Origin: Empedobacter brevis NBRC 14943 = ATCC 43319
Lineage (GTDB): Bacteria > Bacteroidota > Bacteroidia > Flavobacteriales > Weeksellaceae
Reading direction: 5' to 3'
DNA: 64,000 nucleotides
Assembly (NCBI RefSeq): GCF_000382425.1
Contig: NZ_KB908296.1
Span: forward strand, 62,001-126,000
The notes beneath the pieces were generated by a model. It was given only the letters and a program-made list of their open reading frames with translations, made no database searches and was not told where the DNA came from. The translations under genes and the position numbers were made by a program. Positions 7,838 to 16,202 of this stretch are shown one piece after another (the first letter of the stretch is position 1; the number at the start of each line of letters is the position of its first letter).

Positions 7838-8910
7838 ATGTATTATTTATAGCTAGAGCAACACTGTATGAATCTCCAGGAGGTGATACTGTTCAAATTT
7901 TAAAAACAGCTGAAGAATTAAGAAAATTAGAAGTTAATGTAGATATTTATTTGGCTAATAATAAAGAAATTAACTATGACTTATATGATATTGTTCATTT
8001 CTTTAATATAATACGACCAGCTGATATTTTATATCATTTTAAATTCTCAAAAAAAAGTGTTATTTCTACAATTTTTGTTGATTATGAAGAGGCTGAAATA
8101 AAATCAGGAAATTTTATACGATCTAATCTAACAAAATATTTAGGAGGAGATTTTATTGAATATTTAAAAGTTGTAGCAAGACATGTTCTTGGTAAAGAAC
8201 AAATCATAAGTAAAAAGTATTGGTATTGGGGAAATTATCGCTCCATTAAATATTTATACAACAATGCTTCAGCTTTGTTGCCAAATTCTGAAAGTGAAAA
8301 GAAGAGATTAATATCAAAATATGGTCAGACATCTGCTTTTTTTGAAAAAATAGTGAATGCAATTGAACCTATCGAATACATTGAATCGAATTATAAATAT
8401 AGAGATGCAATTATATGCGTCGGAAGAATTGAAAGAAGAAAAAATCAGTTAAAATTAATTAAAGCTGTAAAAAATCTTAATATTCCGTGTTATATAATAG
8501 GTAAACCTGCTATTAATGATTTAAAATATTATGAATTATGTAAAGAGGAGGCAGGGGAAAATACATTTTTTATTGATGGTATGCCACAACGAGAAATCTA
8601 TCAAATTATGAAAGCAGCTAAAGTTCATGTTCTACCTAGTTGGTTTGAAACAACAGGGTTAGTTTCTTTAGAAGCTTATTACTACCGATGTAATATAGTA
8701 ATAACAAAAAAGGGAGATCAAACAGAATACTTTAAAGACTATGCCTTTTATTGTGAACCGGACGATATAAATTCTATACGTAAAGCGATATTAGAAGCTT
8801 ATTCTAAGACTTTCAATGAAGAATTTAGAGAATACATCATAGCGCATTATACTTGGTCAGAAACAGCGAAGCAAACCAAAAAAAGTTATGAGAGATTATT
8901 ACAGAAGTAA
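7834..8910 (+). CDS. GT4 family glycosyltransferase
   Basis: A 358-residue GT-B glycosyltransferase, the last gene of the 6187-8910 unit (ATGA overlap with the gene before). The N-terminal acceptor domain starts MNVLFIARATLYESPGGDT, with the Gly-Gly-Asp loop usual for GT4. The C-terminal domain has the donor-binding region VGRIERRKNQLKLI and the EX7E-like motif WFETTGLVSLEAYYY. It should add one sugar to the lipid-linked repeat unit on the cytoplasmic face; donor and linkage cannot be told. Base composition is very AT-rich, like neighbouring glycan genes and unlike the core genes after 16 kb. Convergent with the next gene, seven bases away. Confidence 0.9.
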   Translation: MNVLFIARATLYESPGGDTVQILKTAEELRKLEVNVDIYLANNKEINYDLYDIVHFFNIIRPADILYHFKFSKKSVISTIFVDYEEAEIKSGNFIRSNLTKYLGGDFIEYLKVVARHVLGKEQIISKKYWYWGNYRSIKYLYNNASALLPNSESEKKRLISKYGQTSAFFEKIVNAIEPIEYIESNYKYRDAIICVGRIERRKNQLKLIKAVKNLNIPCYIIGKPAINDLKYYELCKEEAGENTFFIDGMPQREIYQIMKAAKVHVLPSWFETTGLVSLEAYYYRCNIVITKKGDQTEYFKDYAFYCEPDDINSIRKAILEAYSKTFNEEFREYIIAHYTWSETAKQTKKSYERLLQK

Positions 8911-8917
8911 AAATAGC

Positions 8918-10054
8918 TTAAAGTGCCATTTTACCATTTTTATAATAAAAGTAGAGTAATACCCACAAAATATTTGTACCAATTAGCATACTATATAGTA
9001 AATTGGTCTCCATTAAACCATACGATAAAAAGCTGATAACAACACAGATTGGAATTAAAGCCTTTTTAGTTGTCATATTAATAGAGGCTAGAATGTAAAA
9101 TAAACAAAAACCAATAAAAAATAAAATACCTCCTTCAAATAATAAATGTACATAGCTACTGTCGATAATTAAATCATCATAAGAACTACTACCAAAAAAG
9201 AAATCTTTAATGGTAATTTTATCAAAAAAACGATCATAATAAGTCAAACGTTTGCTGAATACACGATCAAGAAATAAGTACTTGTCTCTATTGAGAGAAA
9301 AATAGACTGTAATTGAAGTTAGAATAAGTACTAATAAAATAAAAGGAAATTTAGATATTTTTAAAATATTTTTTTTGTTTATTAATCCTCCTATATAATA
9401 ATAAGAAAATGAAGAATAGAGCATTATTAAAGACAAAAGAAAACTTCTTGAAGTTGTTTTTATATATATGTATACCCATAAAGGAGTAATTAATAGTAAA
9501 TACCAAGGAATATATTTTTTATAATCAGAATAATAAACCAATAGTAGACCATTTATAATCAAACAGTAATAATATAAAGTGGCTGCATTAGGATGCATAA
9601 ACCCAAATGACATTCGTGTTGTTCTATCAATCATGTAAGAGTATCCTCCAATATTATCCCCTTCCCCATAAAAAATAAACATTAAAACAAGGGTAATAGC
9701 TGTAATAATAAAACTAAAAAGTAAAAATTTCTTAAATCTTACAGCTGAAGCGGATTGTATAATTAATAATGGCATTAATACATTTAGTTTATACGGAGAA
9801 AAGTTAATTAAAGTATAAATGCCTAATATAATTGATATTGTGAGTAAAGATTTATATGTCCAATTTGAATAATTAAATGTTACAATTAATAAAAAATAAA
9901 CAAATAGATCAACAATTAACGAACGATCTTGTAAGACAGTGATAGAAATAAATTTTAAATTTAAAAAAAATAACAACAAAAAAACACCTAATTCTCTATA
10001 GGTTATTTTAATTTTTAAGCTTTTTTTATTATTGAATGAATGTGTTTGTTCCAA
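8918..10054 (-). CDS. O-antigen polymerase-like membrane protein (Wzy candidate)
   Basis: A 378-residue protein of mostly hydrophobic helices (about ten) with a periplasmic loop around residues 260-300. It has no enzymatic motif beyond a Wzy-like layout: SFGFMHPNAATLYYYC before the loop and SSYVHLLFEGGILFFIGF after it. Wzy proteins diverge strongly, so identification rests on topology, the HPN motif and the glycan locus. It probably starts with TTG at 10054, since no in-frame ATG occurs for about 90 codons; this makes a 40-base overlap with the glycosyltransferase upstream. Together with the gene at 3754 it gives locus 1 two polymerase/ligase candidates. Confidence 0.8.
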   Translation of the reverse strand: MEQTHSFNNKKSLKIKITYRELGVFLLLFFLNLKFISITVLQDRSLIVDLFVYFLLIVTFNYSNWTYKSLLTISIILGIYTLINFSPYKLNVLMPLLIIQSASAVRFKKFLLFSFIITAITLVLMFIFYGEGDNIGGYSYMIDRTTRMSFGFMHPNAATLYYYCLIINGLLLVYYSDYKKYIPWYLLLITPLWVYIYIKTTSRSFLLSLIMLYSSFSYYYIGGLINKKNILKISKFPFILLVLILTSITVYFSLNRDKYLFLDRVFSKRLTYYDRFFDKITIKDFFFGSSSYDDLIIDSSYVHLLFEGGILFFIGFCLFYILASINMTTKKALIPICVVISFLSYGLMETNLLYSMLIGTNILWVLLYFYYKNGKMAL

Positions 10055-11106
10055 AGTGGGATAATATTAATTTCTTTATAAATAGATGTGCTTTCTATTG
10101 CTTGGTTAGCTAGTTCAAATCTAAAATTTTTACTTTCAATCAATTGTATGAGTTTCTTTTCATAGTCATCTTTATCAAATAATGTAACTAAAAGCCCATT
10201 AATGTTAGGCTTAATTAATTTTTTTGCTCCTTCATTTTCATACGAGATAACTGCTAAACCATGGTTCATAGCTTCTAAAAGAGCTAAACCAAAACTTTCT
10301 GTATAAGAGGTTTGAGCAAATATGCTACTTTTTTGATAAAAATCTGAAATATTTTGAACATTTTTATGTATTTTAATAACCTTCGTTAGGTTCTTGTTTT
10401 CAATAATGGATAAAAGATGGTTGTATTCTTCTCCTTCACCAAAAATAATTAATTGCCAATCACGAAAAACTGAATGAATTTTTTCGAAAATATGTATTAA
10501 GTCTGAAAAACCTTTTTGATGGGTTAATCTTCCTACTGCAATTATGGTTTTATTATTTTGGTTTGACTTTATTTTCGAATCAAAAGGAAGGCTATTTGGA
10601 ATAACAAAAGTATTTGATAATTTATTGAAAAATTTTTGTTCTTCTTCACTTAAAACGACAAGACTATCTAGTCTTTTGTAAACATAATTTCTGATTTTTT
10701 GTATTAACTTGGAAGGATAGTGGTAAGTCACATGCTCACAACCAATCATTTTAGTAGAAGTTTTTTTACAAATAATGGGTAATAAAATATTATGCACATA
10801 GGTTGTACCCATTAATACATCAAATAAATATTCGTTATTAATACTTTTTATATTCTTAATAAATGAGTTATACCAGAAAATTTTATTATAAAGTTTAAAG
10901 CCTTCTTTTTTATTTAAATGAATAATTTTAATAGATGAATTAAGTTCATAAAAAGAGGTTTCAGTTGGATTTGTAAATATACTTATTATAGTTATATCGT
11001 ATGCCTTTGGATAAAAGCTTATTAAGCCATTAGTAAGATTTGAAACAGCTCTTTCAGTTCCAGCTTTGTTAGAAATATTATCAATTATAATAGCAATTTT
11101 TTTCAT
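10015..11106 (-). CDS. GT4 family glycosyltransferase
   Basis: A glycosyltransferase of about 363 residues. The N-terminus MKKIAIIIDNISNKAGTERA is the usual start of this family. The C-terminal domain shows VGRLTHQKGFSDLI, IFGEGEEYNHLL and the EX7E motif ESFGLALLEAMNHG. It transfers a sugar to the lipid-linked intermediate on the cytoplasmic side. The frame stays open to an ATG at 11142, but a perfect TTTG-N19-TATATTTG promoter covers 11124-11154, so that longer start would be untranscribed; ATG at 11106 is chosen. It is followed by the Wzy-like gene with a 40-base overlap. Confidence 0.9.
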   Translation of the reverse strand: MKKIAIIIDNISNKAGTERAVSNLTNGLISFYPKAYDITIISIFTNPTETSFYELNSSIKIIHLNKKEGFKLYNKIFWYNSFIKNIKSINNEYLFDVLMGTTYVHNILLPIICKKTSTKMIGCEHVTYHYPSKLIQKIRNYVYKRLDSLVVLSEEEQKFFNKLSNTFVIPNSLPFDSKIKSNQNNKTIIAVGRLTHQKGFSDLIHIFEKIHSVFRDWQLIIFGEGEEYNHLLSIIENKNLTKVIKIHKNVQNISDFYQKSSIFAQTSYTESFGLALLEAMNHGLAVISYENEGAKKLIKPNINGLLVTLFDKDDYEKKLIQLIESKNFRFELANQAIESTSIYKEINIIPLWNKHIHSIIKKA

Positions 11107-11123
11107 GAAATGACCATATTGAA

Positions 11124-11154
11124 CAAATATAGCATTGTCCATTAGTATTACAAA
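11124..11154 (-). promoter_or_regulatory. Bacteroidota promoter of the 11106-8918 operon
   Basis: Reading the minus strand, TTTG (11151-11154) is followed after exactly 19 bases by TATATTTG (11124-11131), a complete match to TTTG-N19-TAnnTTTG. The predicted transcript would start around 11116-11119, about ten bases before the ATG at 11106, giving a very short leader. It is the best promoter match in the window and decides the start codon of the gene below it. Confidence 0.72.
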
Positions 11155-11191
11155 ATAAAAAAACGGCTAAATAACTTTATTAGATAAGTGC

Positions 11192-11199
11192 TATCTTTG
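11192..11199 (+). promoter_or_regulatory. Candidate -7 box (TATCTTTG) of GT2 gene
   Basis: TATCTTTG is a full match to TAnnTTTG, 20 bases before the ATG at 11220. No TTTG is found at the -33 position. It is divergent from the promoter at 11124-11154. Confidence 0.4.
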
Positions 11200-11219
11200 A
11201 TTCATAAACTATTTTTTGA

Positions 11220-12176
11220 ATGGATAATTGTGAAATTTCTGTAATTGTTGCTATTTATAATGCGGAAGAATTTCTTGAAAAATGTCTTGATTCGATTAAA
11301 GAACAAACATTTAAAAATTTTGAAGTAATCTTAATAAATGATGGTTCTTTAGATTCTTCTGCTGAGATATGTAATTCATATGTAAAAGATGATAATAGAT
11401 TTAAAGTTTTTCATATAGCCAATGAAGGAGTTGGTAATGCTAGAAATTTAGGCATAAAATCTGCTCTTGGTAAGTACATAATACATGTGGATGCAGACGA
11501 TTATGTTGAATCGGAATATTTAGAAATTCTTTACAATGAGATAGAAGCTAAACAATTTGACATGGTTTTTTGTAATTTTAATAGATTATATGATGATAAT
11601 AAATTAGTTATTGAAAATATTGAAGGATGCTATAGTCCAATAGACCTTATTAAAGAAATTTTATTAGGTAATCAATTAGGTGTATTATGGAATAAATTAA
11701 TGCGAACTGATATACTTAAAAAATATGGACTTAATGTTCAAAATCAAATTAACATGTGTGAGGATTTACATCTTACAATTCGTTATTTACTTAAATCCAG
11801 TAATATACATTTTGTAAATAAACCCTTATATAATTATCGTTATAATATCCATTCTTATAGTTATAATAGAAATTCTAATTCTTTTGTAAGTATGTTTTGG
11901 GTTGTATCTAGCTTAGAAACTGAATTATCTGAATATAAATCATTCTTAACTGAATATAAATTACAATTACGTAGGGATTTAGTTCTATTTGGTGATAGGA
12001 AAGAGTTTAAAAATATATATCCTGAAACTTATGATTACGTCATACGATCTAAAGTTTTAACTAATTTTCAAAAAGTATTATTATTACTTGAGCAAAAACA
12101 AATCTATTTTTTTGTAACATTCCTTTTGTATGTAAGAAAACTTATGAAGAAATTTAATTATTTTTTTTCAAAATAG
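11220..12176 (+). CDS. GT2 family glycosyltransferase
   Basis: A 318-residue GT-A transferase. It opens with the GT2 nucleotide-binding pattern ISVIVAIYNAEEFLEKCLDS, then INDGSLDSS, ARNLGIKSALGKYIIHVDADD (the DxD metal site) and a later ED motif (MCEDLHLTIRYLLK). It adds a sugar from a nucleotide donor on the cytoplasmic face of the membrane. It is a single-gene plus-strand unit between two minus-strand blocks; its last 23 bases overlap the 3' end of the convergent flippase gene. Acceptor and donor are unknown. Confidence 0.92.
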   Translation: MDNCEISVIVAIYNAEEFLEKCLDSIKEQTFKNFEVILINDGSLDSSAEICNSYVKDDNRFKVFHIANEGVGNARNLGIKSALGKYIIHVDADDYVESEYLEILYNEIEAKQFDMVFCNFNRLYDDNKLVIENIEGCYSPIDLIKEILLGNQLGVLWNKLMRTDILKKYGLNVQNQINMCEDLHLTIRYLLKSSNIHFVNKPLYNYRYNIHSYSYNRNSNSFVSMFWVVSSLETELSEYKSFLTEYKLQLRRDLVLFGDRKEFKNIYPETYDYVIRSKVLTNFQKVLLLLEQKQIYFFVTFLLYVRKLMKKFNYFFSK

Positions 12177-13437
12177 GTAGAGCATAATATAACATCCCTA
12201 TAGCTATGAATACTTGTATAAAACTATTAGCAATTGCTGCTCCTATATAATTAAATTTATAAATTAAAAGTAAACTGGTAGCCAATCCTATTATAAAACT
12301 TAATGAAAAAACTTTAAAAAAATCTTTTTCTCTTCTATTAGTCAGTAACACTAATCTTCCAAAAACTAAGTCTATGAAAGAGAATAAGGGAAATGTTATC
12401 ATAATTTTAAATACAAGGATACTTTTCTCTATATTTAGTTTGTTTGAATTTTTGTAAACAATATCAAAGATTAATTCACTTGAATAAAATAATATAATGA
12501 TTGAAATTATTAGAACTAAAGAACCATATTTTACAATTTTTACTAGTTCATTTTTTGCTTTATTATAATTAACTTTAAATAGGTTTGATATATATGGAAA
12601 TAAAGTGTTAATTATAGGCAGAACTAAACCTCCTATTGCTCTAATCAGCTTCTCTGCAGCTGAATAAATTCCGACAGCATAATCGCCGGAGAGCGTTCCT
12701 AAAATTAAAATATTAGTATATGCGGTTAATGTAACATATAATTCTGAAGAAAAAAGAGGGAATGCACTTTTTAATTGTTCTTTTATATTATTGAAAGGAC
12801 TGAAGGTAAATCTCAAATCAAAAATTTTATACGCCAATATGATAGACGTTATACCAGAGGCTATTAATCCTAGAGAATTAAAAAGGGGAACAACCCAAAG
12901 GGTATCTTTCGATTTTAGAAAAATAAAAATACAAATAGTAAATATTGTTTTATAAAAAACATTTATATAAGTTACAAATTTCATCTTTTGAGTACCATGA
13001 AATAACCATAAAGGAAAAATAACGTAACCTATTGTACTTAAATAACTATAAAAGTATATTAGGGAATTCTCTCTAAATTTAGGAATCAGGATTAATAAAA
13101 GAAAAAAAATGATAGAACAAGCTCCAAAAATCATTAGTTTAGTAGAAATAACATCATTAAATATTTTCTGAATCTTAGTGGAATTATGAATATTCACTGA
13201 GATTTCTCTAGTTGCAATTGTATTGAATCCAAATTCAATCAACATAATAAAGAAAATAACAATAGTAGATGCATAGGTTATAGTACCAAAACCATCAATA
13301 CCTGCTTTTTTAATGATAAAAGGAAAAGTAAGGAAAGGGAGAATTATATTTAAACCTTGTAGAATACTAAGAGATACTAAATTAGAAATTAAAACCTTAT
13401 AGTCCTTTTTAGTAATCAATTCAATTATTTTATACAC
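12154..13437 (-). CDS. Wzx-type oligosaccharide flippase
   Basis: A 427-residue inner-membrane protein with about 12 hydrophobic helices, of the polysaccharide biosynthesis (MATE-like MOP) superfamily that flips undecaprenyl-linked repeat units to the periplasm. The N-terminus has the usual layout: LSILQGLNIILPFLTFPFII, then GIDGFGTITYASTIVIFF. The central helices carry SSELYVTLTAYTNILILG and YSAAEKLIRAIGGLVLP, typical of Wzx. The start is GTG at 13437, twelve bases after the stop of the Wzz-like gene, so the two form an operon. It pairs logically with the Wzy candidates of this locus. Confidence 0.9.
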   Translation of the reverse strand: MYKIIELITKKDYKVLISNLVSLSILQGLNIILPFLTFPFIIKKAGIDGFGTITYASTIVIFFIMLIEFGFNTIATREISVNIHNSTKIQKIFNDVISTKLMIFGACSIIFFLLLILIPKFRENSLIYFYSYLSTIGYVIFPLWLFHGTQKMKFVTYINVFYKTIFTICIFIFLKSKDTLWVVPLFNSLGLIASGITSIILAYKIFDLRFTFSPFNNIKEQLKSAFPLFSSELYVTLTAYTNILILGTLSGDYAVGIYSAAEKLIRAIGGLVLPIINTLFPYISNLFKVNYNKAKNELVKIVKYGSLVLIISIIILFYSSELIFDIVYKNSNKLNIEKSILVFKIMITFPLFSFIDLVFGRLVLLTNRREKDFFKVFSLSFIIGLATSLLLIYKFNYIGAAIANSFIQVFIAIGMLYYALPILKKNN

Positions 13438-13449
13438 AAGAGTTAAGAG

Positions 13450-14352
13450 TTAATTTTGTAAAAAAATCTTCTTTTTATTTGAATAAATTACAATTATTGT
13501 AAAAAAGAAAAGAAATAATAGTGGGAAAATAATTTTATATGGTATAGATTTAACTTCTATATCTGATAGTATAGAAATATCATAAAAAGTTTTAGTTTGC
13601 TCAATTTGGTTTAATTTTAATCTACCAATTTGATCTACCAACCCTTGTTTACTTAATAATAAACCATTAATATCAGGATACATCTCAATATTTAGATCAC
13701 TTTTTCCTTGAGCAAGTTGAAGACCGCTTAATTTTTCAAAAACACCATTAGTATTTTTGATAGAAGCCAAAGTTTCTACAATTTTAAGTTCTGTATTTCT
13801 CTTTGAAATTTGTTGTGCTTTTAAAAAATGGGGTTGACTATTTAATTTAGATAAGAAAGATTTTATAATTCTTTCGCCTTTATCTTTACCTATTGTTGTT
13901 ATAGTAAGTAAGTGGTATTTGTAAATCTTTTCACTTTGGCCACCCTTATTATGATTAATAATATTTACATTATTTTCACTAAGGTATTCAGCTATTTTTA
14001 AATTGCCATCTGTAGAAACAAATTGATATACATCTATTATAGGTTCAATGTCAACTTTAACTATAGGTGAATCTTTTGATAATTTATAATTTGAAATATA
14101 CTCATATAAATAGGTTGAACTCTCAAAATTTGGAATCAAAATAATTTGATGTTCAAACTTTTTACTTTTATTTAGATCTAAAAAATATCCCACTACAAAA
14201 CCTAAAACAATTAAAGTAGTAACAATATAAATATGTTTAATGAAGAATTTAATGACTCTAAAAAATAAAGAAAATAAATTATTAACCACTGATAAAAAAT
14301 ATTGCCATAAAACATATAAATCTATTTCCTGATTAGTTTTTTCTTTATCCAT
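13450..14352 (-). CDS. Wzz-like chain-length determinant protein
   Basis: A 300-residue membrane protein with the two-helix layout of Wzz: a helix at about residues 39-57 (KHIYIVTTLIVLGFVVGYFL), a roughly 200-residue periplasmic part, and a C-terminal helix (SIPYKIIFPLLFLFFFTIIV) with a Pro just before it. It sets the length of the glycan polymer together with Wzy. It lacks the cytoplasmic tyrosine-kinase domain of Wzc proteins, as in Wzz regulators of O-antigen. It is the first gene of the minus-strand operon with the Wzx flippase; a TATATTTG box lies upstream. Confidence 0.8.
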   Translation of the reverse strand: MDKEKTNQEIDLYVLWQYFLSVVNNLFSLFFRVIKFFIKHIYIVTTLIVLGFVVGYFLDLNKSKKFEHQIILIPNFESSTYLYEYISNYKLSKDSPIVKVDIEPIIDVYQFVSTDGNLKIAEYLSENNVNIINHNKGGQSEKIYKYHLLTITTIGKDKGERIIKSFLSKLNSQPHFLKAQQISKRNTELKIVETLASIKNTNGVFEKLSGLQLAQGKSDLNIEMYPDINGLLLSKQGLVDQIGRLKLNQIEQTKTFYDISILSDIEVKSIPYKIIFPLLFLFFFTIIVIYSNKKKIFLQN

Positions 14353-14384
14353 ACTTTTTTATTATAAGAAATGTTAATTTTAGC

Positions 14385-14392
14385 CAAATATA
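14385..14392 (-). promoter_or_regulatory. Candidate -7 box (TATATTTG) of the Wzz-Wzx operon
   Basis: The minus strand reads TATATTTG, 32 bases before the ATG at 14352; it matches TAnnTTTG fully. The -33 element is not convincing. Confidence 0.4.
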
Positions 14393-14429
14393 CTTAAAAT
14401 ATGTATATAGAGGAATAATATTTATAATG

Positions 14430-14437
14430 TAAATTTG
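14430..14437 (+). promoter_or_regulatory. Candidate -7 box (TAAATTTG) of the WcaJ-like gene
   Basis: TAAATTTG is a full match, 66 bases before the ATG at 14504 and divergent from the box at 14385-14392. The leader would be about 60 bases. Confidence 0.38.
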
Positions 14438-14503
14438 TTATAAATTAAATTTTAATCAAATAAATACCATCAATCTTATTCAAAAAGATTGGTTCTAATC
14501 AAA

Positions 14504-15886
14504 ATGCAGTTAAAAAGAAGATTTACTCTAATTGAAGCAATTTTACATAGTATTATTCTAACATCAGTGCTTTTAGTCTTATTAAAGATACAGTATAAAT
14601 TACATATAAAATATATTGTTCCAACTTATAATGAACTGCTAGGGTTGCATTATAAAGCATTTATTTTAATTTTAATAAGTTGGTTTCTGTTGTCTTATAA
14701 TTTTAAATTTTATAATCTAAGATTTTGGAAATTTTATAGAATATTAACAAGTTTATTCAAAGTTTTTTTACCTTTTTCATTTATAGTTTTTACTATTTCA
14801 GGATTAAAAAATGAAGATTTATTATCAAAAGAGTTAATATTTGTTTACTTAGTCAGTACATTTTTATTAATTTTTTTAGTGAAACTAATTTCATTTTTAT
14901 TGCAAAAGAAAATTTTTCAAAAAGGTAATTATATCACGAATGTGATGATTTTTGGTTATAATAGTAATGTTTTAAAATTTAAAAAAATAACGGAAGAACG
15001 AAAAGATTTTGGGGTAAATATATTAATGCATATAGAATTTTTACATTTAAATGAAGGAATTGAAAAATATGAAGATTTAATTCTTCAAAATAACATAAAA
15101 TCAATTTATATTGCACAAAACCCGAACAATAATCAAGATGTGTATGTATTCGCAAAAGAGCTTAGTGAAAAGTATCATTTAGAGTTATTCTTTATACCTT
15201 TTTCATTTGAAGAAAAATTATTGAGTTTGAAAATTGATTATTTTGACACTATGCCAATTTATAGTATAAGAAGACATCCTTTAGATCATTACTCAAGTCA
15301 AATAATAAAAACCTTATTTGACATAATTTTTTCTTCGTTTGTGTGTGTGTTTATTTTAAGTTGGTTATTTCCAATTATCGCTTTATTAATCAAATTAGAT
15401 TCAAAAGGGCCAATAATCTTTATACAAAAAAGAAGAGGGCTCAATGGAAAAGAATTTGATTGTTTTAAGTTCAGAACGATGCGTAATGATGGAACGAACT
15501 CTATAAAGGCGACGGTCGTTAATGATAATAGAATAACTAGAATTGGAAATTTTCTTCGAAAAACAAGTATGGATGAATTGCCGCAGTTCTTTAACGTTTT
15601 AAATGGAGATATGTCTATTGTAGGACCAAGACCTCATATGATATCGCAAGATATGTACTATAGCGAAATCATAAGAAAGTATAATCTTAGAAATTATGTC
15701 AAACCAGGAATAACGGGCTTAGCACAAGTAAAAGGTTATAGAGGTGCAATAGATTGTGATAAAGATATGGAAGATCGTATACGTACCGATATTTTCTATG
15801 TACGAAACTGGTCAATTCTTTTAGATATACAAATTATTTATCAGACGGTTGTATTGGTTTTCAAAGGAGATGAAAATGCGATATGA
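14504..15886 (+). CDS. WcaJ-type undecaprenyl-phosphate sugar phosphotransferase
   Basis: A 460-residue polyprenyl glycosylphosphotransferase that starts repeat-unit synthesis by moving a sugar-1-phosphate from UDP-sugar to undecaprenyl phosphate. The N-terminal half has four to five membrane helices and a cytoplasmic nucleotide-binding-like region (VMIFGYNSNVLKFKK). The C-terminal catalytic bacterial sugar transferase domain shows KRRGLNGKEFDCFKFRTM, the catalytic Asp-Glu in TSMDELPQFFNVL, GPRPHM and PGITGLAQVKGYRG. The full-length architecture separates it from the short PglC-type enzyme at 56719. ATG at 14504 is used; a TTG five codons upstream is less likely. It ends locus 1, followed by a strong terminator. 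Confidence 0.93.
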   Translation: MQLKRRFTLIEAILHSIILTSVLLVLLKIQYKLHIKYIVPTYNELLGLHYKAFILILISWFLLSYNFKFYNLRFWKFYRILTSLFKVFLPFSFIVFTISGLKNEDLLSKELIFVYLVSTFLLIFLVKLISFLLQKKIFQKGNYITNVMIFGYNSNVLKFKKITEERKDFGVNILMHIEFLHLNEGIEKYEDLILQNNIKSIYIAQNPNNNQDVYVFAKELSEKYHLELFFIPFSFEEKLLSLKIDYFDTMPIYSIRRHPLDHYSSQIIKTLFDIIFSSFVCVFILSWLFPIIALLIKLDSKGPIIFIQKRRGLNGKEFDCFKFRTMRNDGTNSIKATVVNDNRITRIGNFLRKTSMDELPQFFNVLNGDMSIVGPRPHMISQDMYYSEIIRKYNLRNYVKPGITGLAQVKGYRGAIDCDKDMEDRIRTDIFYVRNWSILLDIQIIYQTVVLVFKGDENAI

Positions 15887-15901
15887 TCTAACCGAATAAA
15901 A

Positions 15902-15930
15902 AAACCTCTTATAAATTTTATAAGAGGTTT
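15902..15930. terminator. Bidirectional Rho-independent terminator
   Basis: A 14-base perfect stem (15902-15915 with 15917-15930) is flanked by A-rich and T-rich ends. It lies between the convergent genes 14504-15886 and 15975-16163 and closes glycan locus 1. Confidence 0.75.
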
Positions 15931-15974
15931 CTCGAAAAAATTCGAAAATATATTTTTATACGAACAATGATAAA

Positions 15975-16163
15975 TTATCTGTTGTATTTCTTTTCATTTT
16001 CGGTTCCAAAGCTAGCGATTTTTACTAACCACCAAGCCATTAATGCTGTACCAATGATTGTAAATAACCATGCGAAAATAACTCCTATAGGAGATAATAA
16101 ATTTTCGAAAGTCCATTTAAAAAAATCACCAATCGCAAAAAATAAATCAGTTATAATTCCCAT
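15975..16163 (-). CDS. DUF6341 small membrane protein
   Basis: A 62-residue protein with one or two hydrophobic segments (LFFAIGDFFKWTFENLL, then IGVIFAWLFTIIGTALMAWW). It matches my recollection of the flavobacterial family DUF6341, found next to DUF6427 as it is here. It sits in the inner membrane; the role is unknown. The start is ATG at 16163, only 39 bases from the divergent DUF6427 gene. An opposite-strand frame over the same bases is not considered real because it lacks family features. Confidence 0.8.
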   Translation of the reverse strand: MGIITDLFFAIGDFFKWTFENLLSPIGVIFAWLFTIIGTALMAWWLVKIASFGTENEKKYNR

Positions 16164-16202
16164 ATCCTAGTTTATTGCTTAATTTGCATCAAAGTTAATA
16201 AA

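Noticed and set aside
11107-11142. 12-codon N-terminal extension of the GT4 gene
   Set aside because: A perfect promoter lies inside it, and family members begin at the next ATG (11106).
15967-16170. Plus-strand frame of 67 codons over the DUF6341 gene
   Set aside because: It lies exactly opposite a small membrane protein with a recognisable family and neighbour. The plus frame has no signal, motif or promoter of its own.
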